DNA of 19,549 nt from the NCBI GenBank assembly GCA_030617565.1, contig JAUWVE010000008.1:1-19549 (forward strand). The letters are read 5' to 3'. The notes below the pieces were generated by a model. That model was not told where the DNA came from, searched no databases, and saw nothing but the letters and a program-made list of their open reading frames with translations. This DNA is from Gammaproteobacteria bacterium. GTDB taxonomy: Bacteria > Pseudomonadota > Gammaproteobacteria > BMS3Bbin11. Below are positions 14,099 to 19,549 of the stretch, in pieces. Position 1 is the stretch's first letter. The number at the start of each line of letters is the position of its first letter. The translations under genes and the position numbers were made by a program.

Positions 14099-16078
14099 AT
14101 GATGGATGACATGAAACTCGTTTATCTTGCTATTCCACTCGTGTGTTTGTTCGCTGCACTGGTAGCGGGAGTCTTCGGCCGTCAGATTGGCCGTGTTGGT
14201 GCGCACAGCATCACCGTGGCAGGCGTAGCAATAGCCTTTGTCCTGTCACTCTATGTGTATCTGGACGTGCTGGCAGGCAACACTTTCAACGGCACCGTTT
14301 ATGTCTGGGGTATCAGTGACAACTTTCCCTTTGAAGTCGGTTTTCTGATTGATAGCCTGACGGCCACCATGATGGTGATAGTGACTTTTGTCTCACTAAT
14401 GGTGCATATCTACACCATTGGCTATATGCACGATGATCCGGGTTATCAGCGTTTCTTCAGCTATATCTCCTTATTCACCTTCGCCATGCTGATGCTGGTG
14501 ATGTCGAACAACTTCCTGCAGCTGTTTTTTGGCTGGGAGCTGGTCGGGCTGGTTTCCTATCTATTGATCGGTTTCTGGTATACCCGGGATACAGCGATTT
14601 ACGCGAACATGAAGGCGTTTCTGGTCAACCGCGTTGGTGACCTTGGCTTTCTGATCGGTATCGCTGCCATATATGCCACATTTGGAACGCTGGACTACAA
14701 TGCGGTTTTTGCCTCAGTGCCGGAAGTGCTCGGTCAAACGATTGAAATACTGCCGGGCAGTGAATGGAGCATCATTAGCTTTATCTGCATCATGTTGTTT
14801 ATCGGTGCCATGGGAAAATCAGCGCAGGTTCCATTACATGTCTGGCTACCTGATTCAATGGAAGGCCCGACACCTATTTCTGCCCTGATCCATGCAGCAA
14901 CGATGGTGACTGCCGGTATATTCATGGTCGCACGTACCTCACCTTTATTTGAGTTTTCAGAAACCGCATTAAGTCTGGTGATGATCATCGGTGCAATCAC
15001 AGCCTTTTTTATGGCCCTGCTTGGCCTGGTCCAGAACGATATCAAGCGTGTCGTTGCCTACTCAACATTGTCGCAGCTGGGTTATATGACCGTAGGACTT
15101 GGGGCATCAGGCTATGCGGCATCAATTTTTCACCTGGGTACCCATGCATTTTTCAAAGCGCTACTTTTCCTCGCCGCAGGCTCAGTCATTATTGCCATGC
15201 ACCATGAGCAGGACATGCGTAAAATGGGCGGGCTCAGGAAATTCCTGCCATGGACCTATATCACGGCAGTGATAGGCTCGTTGGCACTGGCTGGTATCCC
15301 GCCCTTTTCCGGATTCTTCTCCAAGGACCTGATCATTGAAAGTGTGCATCATTCAGAATTATTCGGATCCGGATTCGCCTATGCCGCCGTGCTGTCCGGT
15401 GTGGGGCTGACCGCTTTTTATTCCTTCCGACTAGTGTTTATGACCTTCCATGGCCGGCCACGCATGGATCAGCATACGCTGCAGCACCTTAAGGAATCTC
15501 CGACGGTCGTTATACTGCCCCTGATACTGCTGGCGATTCCTTCTATGTTCGCGGGTGCTTTATTTATGAACCCTATGGTTTTTAGTGATTTCTTCTCCGG
15601 CGCAATTTTTGTTCTGCCACAGCATGATGTAATCGGTGCGATTGCAGAAGATTATCAGGGTAAATCAGGCATGGCAGTTGTGTTCGGCTTTATGCTGCAC
15701 GGTATTCTGCAGCCGCCATTCTGGCTGGCTGCCGGTGGTGTAGTTCTGGCATGGCTGTTTTATATTCGTATGCCGGAATTGCCGGGCAAGCTGGTTGCAT
15801 CAGTCAAGCCTCTGTATACCCTGCTGATGAACAAATATTACATTGACGATTTTAACCAGAAGTTCTTTGCTGACGGTACCGTCGCCGTAGGCCGTCTAAT
15901 GTCAAAATATGGCGATACAATATTTATTGATGGCTGGTTAGTGAACGGCACAGCAAAAGCTGTTGGCTATTTTTCAAGAGTATTAAAGCCGCTGCAGTCC
16001 GGACTGGTAAACCACTTTGCATTTGCCATGATTATTGGGCTGTTGGTGCTGATGACCTGGTTCATAAAAGTAAATTAA
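14099..16078 (+). CDS. nuoL: NADH-quinone oxidoreductase subunit L
   Basis: NuoL is the distal ND5-type antiporter-like subunit, which pumps a proton and carries the long lateral helix at its C terminus. The 659-residue product has many hydrophobic segments. Key charged residues are present: Glu147 in FFGWELVGLVSY, Lys240 in GAMGKSAQVPLHVWLPD and Lys409 in FSGFFSKDLI, corresponding to E. coli Glu144, Lys229 and Lys399. Starts at 14099, 14102 and 14111 are all in frame. AAAGGGA (14088-14094) suits either of the first two. The gene starts directly after the nuoK stop and ends 15 bp before nuoM. Confidence 0.97.
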   Translation: MMDDMKLVYLAIPLVCLFAALVAGVFGRQIGRVGAHSITVAGVAIAFVLSLYVYLDVLAGNTFNGTVYVWGISDNFPFEVGFLIDSLTATMMVIVTFVSLMVHIYTIGYMHDDPGYQRFFSYISLFTFAMLMLVMSNNFLQLFFGWELVGLVSYLLIGFWYTRDTAIYANMKAFLVNRVGDLGFLIGIAAIYATFGTLDYNAVFASVPEVLGQTIEILPGSEWSIISFICIMLFIGAMGKSAQVPLHVWLPDSMEGPTPISALIHAATMVTAGIFMVARTSPLFEFSETALSLVMIIGAITAFFMALLGLVQNDIKRVVAYSTLSQLGYMTVGLGASGYAASIFHLGTHAFFKALLFLAAGSVIIAMHHEQDMRKMGGLRKFLPWTYITAVIGSLALAGIPPFSGFFSKDLIIESVHHSELFGSGFAYAAVLSGVGLTAFYSFRLVFMTFHGRPRMDQHTLQHLKESPTVVILPLILLAIPSMFAGALFMNPMVFSDFFSGAIFVLPQHDVIGAIAEDYQGKSGMAVVFGFMLHGILQPPFWLAAGGVVLAWLFYIRMPELPGKLVASVKPLYTLLMNKYYIDDFNQKFFADGTVAVGRLMSKYGDTIFIDGWLVNGTAKAVGYFSRVLKPLQSGLVNHFAFAMIIGLLVLMTWFIKVN

Positions 16079-16093
16079 TGAGATCACCCTTAC

Positions 16094-17575
16094 ATGTTTG
16101 AAGCTAATCAATTAAGCCTTGCGATCTGGTTGCCGATAATTGGCGGCATTGCTGTGCTGGCAACAGGTAATGATCAGCGCGCCGCGTTGGCAAGGATAGT
16201 CGCATTAGTGGTGAGTATTGCCACCTTGCTGGTGACACTGCCGCTGTATAGCGGTTTCGATAAAGCAACGGGTGACATGCAGTTCCTTGAACACTATCAA
16301 TGGATACCGGCACTGAATATAAACTATTCACTGGCAATAGATGGCATTGCTCTGTTGCTGATCATGTTGACGGCCTTTATTACCATCATTGTTGTGATAT
16401 CCGCCTGGCAGGTGATCCAGCAGAAGGTGGCGCAGTATTTTGCAGCATTCCTGATTATGGAAGGGCTTATGATCGGTGTTTTTTCAGCCACCGATGCCAT
16501 TTTATTCTATGTCTTCTGGGAAGCGATGCTTATCCCCATGTTCCTTATTATTGGCATATGGGGTGGCCCGAACAGGATTTACGCCACAATCAAGTTCTTC
16601 CTCTATACGCTGCTGGGTTCATTATTGATGCTGGTGGCACTGATCTACCTTTATCTCAAAAGTGGCAACAGTTTCGCGCTTGCCGATATGTATGCGGTGA
16701 AGTTGAGCTTAACAGAGCAAATCTGGCTATTTTCTGCTTTCTTCATGGCCTTCGCTGTCAAAATACCTATGTTCCCGGTGCATACCTGGTTGCCTGATGC
16801 GCATGTAGAGGCGCCTGCAGGCGGTTCTGTCGTGCTGGCAGCAATTATGTTGAAAATGGGTGCCTACGGTTTCATCCGATTCAATCTGCCGATCACACCG
16901 GATGCCAGTCACAGCCTGTCGGGTGTCATTATTGCTCTGTCATTAATTGCAATTGTATATATATCCCTGGTTGCGCTGGCGCAGACAGATATGAAGAAAT
17001 TGATTGCCTACTCATCGATTGCACACATGGGTTTTGTCACACTAGGCCTGTTTGTTTTTAACAAGATGGCAGTAGAAGGCGCAATCATCCAGATGATATC
17101 GCACGGTTTTATCTCCGGGGCAATGTTCCTTTGTGTCGGTGTACTCTATGATCGCATGCACACACGTTCAATGGACGACTATGGCGGCGTGGCAAACACC
17201 ATGCCTAAATTCGCCGCATTTATGATGTTCTTTGCGATGGCAAATGCCGGCCTGCCGGGGACATCGGGTTTTGTCGGCGAGTTCCTGGTGATACTGGGCG
17301 TGTTTCAAGTCAATCCATGGTACGCAATCATCGCTGGCACAACTTTGGTTCTCGGAGCAGCCTACACTTTGTGGATGTATAGACGGGTTATTTTTGGTGC
17401 CGTAAGCAATGACAATGTTAAGGCGCTAAAGGATATCAACAGTAGAGAAATTTTTTTCCTGCTTATACTGACTCTTAGTGTACTCATCATGGGACTATGG
17501 CCTGCGCCATTCCTGGAAACCATTAATGCCTCTGTCGATAAGCTGCTGACGCTTGCGGCAGTCACCAAACTGTAA
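16094..17575 (+). CDS. nuoM: NADH-quinone oxidoreductase subunit M
   Basis: NuoM is the ND4-type antiporter-like subunit in the middle of the membrane arm. The 493-residue protein keeps Glu143 in FYVFWEAMLIPMF, Lys223 in AVKIPMFPVHTWLPDAHVEAP, and the LKMGAYG block with the lysine equivalent to E. coli Lys265. SSIAHMGFV and GLPGTSGFVGEFL are also diagnostic. No clear Shine-Dalgarno precedes the ATG at 16094. The stop is 10 bp before nuoN. Confidence 0.97.
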   Translation: MFEANQLSLAIWLPIIGGIAVLATGNDQRAALARIVALVVSIATLLVTLPLYSGFDKATGDMQFLEHYQWIPALNINYSLAIDGIALLLIMLTAFITIIVVISAWQVIQQKVAQYFAAFLIMEGLMIGVFSATDAILFYVFWEAMLIPMFLIIGIWGGPNRIYATIKFFLYTLLGSLLMLVALIYLYLKSGNSFALADMYAVKLSLTEQIWLFSAFFMAFAVKIPMFPVHTWLPDAHVEAPAGGSVVLAAIMLKMGAYGFIRFNLPITPDASHSLSGVIIALSLIAIVYISLVALAQTDMKKLIAYSSIAHMGFVTLGLFVFNKMAVEGAIIQMISHGFISGAMFLCVGVLYDRMHTRSMDDYGGVANTMPKFAAFMMFFAMANAGLPGTSGFVGEFLVILGVFQVNPWYAIIAGTTLVLGAAYTLWMYRRVIFGAVSNDNVKALKDINSREIFFLLILTLSVLIMGLWPAPFLETINASVDKLLTLAAVTKL

Positions 17576-17585
17576 CGGTTAGTCT

Positions 17586-19034
17586 ATGAACAACATATTC
17601 GCAGACATCCAGCTTGCTACACCTGAAATTTTCGTATTTTCTATGGCTTGCGTAATACTGCTGGTCGATAGATTTACCCATGAACGGATGCCAAAGGCGA
17701 GCTTTTTGCTGACCCAGCTTACCCTGCTAGTAGGCTTATACCTGGTTTACACCACCGTTCCGGAAGGAGGGGCGGTCAGGGCATTCAATGATATGTTTGT
17801 CCTTGACGGTATGGCGACGTTGACCAAGCTGGCGGTTCTTTTCCTGACATTCATCGTGCTCATTTACTCCTATTCGTATATTACTGAACGCAAAATGTAT
17901 CGTGGTGAGTATTTTGTGCTGATCCTTAATGCAGTGCTCGGTATGATGGTAATGATCTCGGCCAGCCATTTCCTGACCATCTATATTGGCCTTGAATTAT
18001 TATCACTCTCTCTCTACACGCTAGTTGCCATGAACCGTCATTCTGGTCTGGCAACTGAAGCAGCGATGAAATATTTTGTGCTTGGTGCGCTGGCCTCCGG
18101 CATGCTGCTGTATGGTATGTCGATGATCTACGGCGCCACCGGCAGCCTCGACATAGAATCCATCAGAGATGCCATACAGGGAATGGAATCAGATGATGCA
18201 ATGCTGATTCTTGGGCTTGTTTTCATCGTAGTGGGACTTGGCTTCAAACTTGGTGTTGTTCCATTCCACATGTGGATACCCGCTATCTACCAGGGTGCAC
18301 CGACTTCGGTTGTTCTATTCATCGGTACCGCTCCCAAGGTTGCTGCATTTGCCTTAATCATGCGCCTGTTAGTCGAAGGCTTCCAGGGACTTGCCGTCAG
18401 CTGGTCTGATATGCTGGTCATCATCGCCATACTCTCCATGGCAACGGGTAATTTACTGGCCATAGTTCAGACCAATCTAAAGCGTATGCTGGCTTTTTCA
18501 ACGATCTCGCACATGGGCTATTTTCTGCTGGGAATACTGAGCGCGAATCCAAATGGATACAGCGCATCCTTGTTCTACATCCTTGTTTATTCGTTTACCA
18601 GCCTGGCAGCTTTTGGTCTTATTATTATGATGTCACGAGCAGGTTTTGAGGCAGAAGAAATTAGCGATTATAAAGGGCTGAATAAACGGCACCCGTGGTT
18701 TGCATTTCTGGTGGCCCTGGTTATGTTTTCTATGGCTGGAATACCACCGACCGTTGGGTTTTTTGCCAAGTTATCCGTTATTCAGGCTCTGATAGATGTA
18801 GAAATGTACTGGCTTGCAGTTGTTGCTGTGCTGTTTGCAGTGATCGGTGCCTATTATTATCTGAGAATAGTTAAAACAGTATATTTTGACAAACCGGAAA
18901 CAAATGAGCCGATTGAAGCTAAATCCGGCATGCAATTTGTGTTAAGTTTGAATGTGATTGCGCTTATACTAATCATGCCATGGATCGGTATAATTATGGA
19001 TGCTTGCATTAATGCAATCAGTACAATGGGTTGA
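17586..19034 (+). CDS. nuoN: NADH-quinone oxidoreductase subunit N
   Basis: NuoN is the ND2-type antiporter-like subunit closest to the hydrophilic arm and is the last gene of the operon. The 482-residue product has Glu137 in IGLELLSLSLY and Lys221 in GFKLGVVPFHMWIPAIYQGAP, matching E. coli Glu133 and Lys217. STISHMGYF and SMAGIPPTVGFFAK are also conserved. The ATG has no evident Shine-Dalgarno, and the gap from nuoM is 10 bp. No terminator hairpin follows the stop before the next gene, so transcription may run on into the lipoprotein genes. Confidence 0.97.
   Translation: MNNIFADIQLATPEIFVFSMACVILLVDRFTHERMPKASFLLTQLTLLVGLYLVYTTVPEGGAVRAFNDMFVLDGMATLTKLAVLFLTFIVLIYSYSYITERKMYRGEYFVLILNAVLGMMVMISASHFLTIYIGLELLSLSLYTLVAMNRHSGLATEAAMKYFVLGALASGMLLYGMSMIYGATGSLDIESIRDAIQGMESDDAMLILGLVFIVVGLGFKLGVVPFHMWIPAIYQGAPTSVVLFIGTAPKVAAFALIMRLLVEGFQGLAVSWSDMLVIIAILSMATGNLLAIVQTNLKRMLAFSTISHMGYFLLGILSANPNGYSASLFYILVYSFTSLAAFGLIIMMSRAGFEAEEISDYKGLNKRHPWFAFLVALVMFSMAGIPPTVGFFAKLSVIQALIDVEMYWLAVVAVLFAVIGAYYYLRIVKTVYFDKPETNEPIEAKSGMQFVLSLNVIALILIMPWIGIIMDACINAISTMG
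18989..18994 (+). promoter_or_regulatory. Candidate -10 element for the downstream lipoprotein genes
   Basis: A perfect TATAAT (18989-18994) lies within the 3' end of nuoN, about 75 bases before the lipoprotein start. No good -35 hexamer is present at 16-18 bp spacing, and there is no extended TG motif, so it may be chance. Confidence 0.2.
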
Positions 19035-19069
19035 TACACAGCAGTGATGCGCTAACGAGGGTTTTAAAA

Positions 19070-19411
19070 GTGTTTACGAATATCCTACATAAAGCAAAAT
19101 TAGTTCTGGCGATTGCACTACTGTTGTCAGTTGTCAGCGGCTGCTCCAGTTATGGTGCGGCAAGAATCCAGTCTGTACCTACAGGTGCTGAAGTCGTAAA
19201 TCTTGAAGATGACTCGCTGTTGGGGACTACCCCGGTAATGATTCACTGGAAAAATGATCGCGAAGAATCAAAGCTTATTACGGTACGTTTCCATAAACCC
19301 GGATTCGAGGATAAAGTCACGGCGTTTTGGGTCAACATGCGTCATTCTTCTCGAGCAGATGCAGAAAAACAACCACAGCCAGTTAAGGTTGAGCTGAAAC
19401 CAAAAAAGTAG
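19070..19411 (+). CDS. Small PEGA-type lipoprotein
   Basis: The product is a predicted outer- or inner-membrane-anchored lipoprotein of 113 residues; its function is unknown. It has a short basic N terminus, a hydrophobic core (about 11-22) and the lipobox VSGC with Cys25 as the lipidation site. The mature part, IQSVPTGAEV...LLGTTPV...FHKPGFEDKV, resembles a PEGA domain. That domain is a small beta-rich module common in surface proteins and named for its Pro-Glu-Gly-Ala motif. The GTG at 19070 is preferred because GAGGG (19057-19061) lies 8 bases upstream and it gives a normal signal peptide. A TTG at 19031 overlaps the nuoN stop and is in frame, but it would add 13 residues before the signal. 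The gene lies 35 bp after nuoN. Confidence 0.8.
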   Translation: MFTNILHKAKLVLAIALLLSVVSGCSSYGAARIQSVPTGAEVVNLEDDSLLGTTPVMIHWKNDREESKLITVRFHKPGFEDKVTAFWVNMRHSSRADAEKQPQPVKVELKPKK

Positions 19412-19424
19412 GGAATTTGTGATT

Positions 19425-19549
19425 ATGAAGCCAATATTAGTTTTCTTTTCAATTTCTCTATTGCTGCTTACATCAGCCTGTAGCAGCGGCCCTAAAGTAT
19501 TGCCGCTAAAGGTATACTCTGAGCCTGCTGGCGCCTATGTCATTTATCG
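19425..19549 (+). CDS. Second small PEGA-like lipoprotein, 3' end cut by window edge
   Basis: The ATG at 19425 starts a frame open to the window end (41 complete codons). It encodes a signal peptide MKPILVFFSISLLLLTSAC with the lipobox TSAC and predicted lipidated Cys19. The visible mature start contains VYSEPAGAYV, which shares the S-x-P-x-G-A-x-V pattern with SVPTGAEV of the preceding protein, so the two genes are probably distant paralogues. AGGGAA (19410-19415) lies 9 bases upstream. A GTG at 19419 is also in frame but too close to that site. The gap from the first lipoprotein gene is 13 bp, consistent with one transcript. Function is unknown. Confidence 0.7.
   Translation, partial: MKPILVFFSISLLLLTSACSSGPKVLPLKVYSEPAGAYVIY

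Noticed and set aside
16300..16797. A 165-codon reading frame inside nuoM on the same strand, in another frame
   Set aside because: It lies wholly within a well-conserved gene, its translation is unlike any known family, and no ribosome-binding site or independent promoter supports it.

Overview
The window is a bacterial chromosome segment with every gene on the + strand, and it reads as a conserved housekeeping block. Gene order points to a gammaproteobacterium: an ftsH-folP-glmM block, then tpiA, secG and a tRNA-Leu(GAG), as in the ftsH...secG-leuU neighbourhood of that class. nuoC and nuoD are separate genes, whereas Enterobacterales and Pseudomonas have a fused nuoCD. This favours a deeper or environmental lineage (Chromatiales-, Thiotrichales- or Legionellales-like), but the sequence alone does not fix the genus. 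I see no mobile element, CRISPR array, phage gene or integron.

Region 1 (1-3021) holds the 3' part of ftsH (membrane AAA+ zinc protease), folP (dihydropteroate synthase, folate) and glmM (phosphoglucosamine mutase, UDP-GlcNAc supply). folP and glmM overlap by 4 bp. Region 2 (3022-4550) starts with a 110-bp gap carrying a near-perfect 26-bp palindrome and a candidate promoter. It continues with tpiA, secG, the tRNA-Leu six bases after secG, and a weak hairpin/T-run terminator.

Region 3 (4551-19034) is a complete 14-gene nuo operon, nuoA to nuoN in canonical order, encoding proton-pumping NADH:quinone oxidoreductase (complex I). NuoE, F and G form the NADH-oxidising arm, NuoB, C, D and I the connecting arm with the quinone site, and NuoH, A, J, K, L, M and N the membrane arm. 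The iron-sulfur ligands of N1a, N1b, N2, N3, N4, N5, N6a and N6b are all visible, and the N7 ligands of NuoG are absent. A good sigma70-type promoter (TTGACA, 17 bp, TAGACT) precedes the operon. An FNR/Anr-like site lies about 62 bp upstream of the predicted start of transcription. A 10-codon leader reading frame with a very strong ribosome-binding site overlaps the nuoA start codon and appears to drive nuoA translation by coupling.

Region 4 (19035-19549) holds two adjacent small lipoprotein genes, the second cut by the window edge. Both have lipobox signal peptides and an S-x-P-x-G-A-x-V motif of the PEGA type. They follow nuoN with no visible terminator between and are the only accessory-looking genes here.

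There is no gene-free stretch over 300 bases. The longest gap, 4508-4731, is the terminator and nuo promoter region. I found no strong evidence for a novel multi-gene system. The points most worth a second look are the nuoA leader peptide, the tpiA palindrome, the FNR-like site and the PEGA lipoprotein pair.
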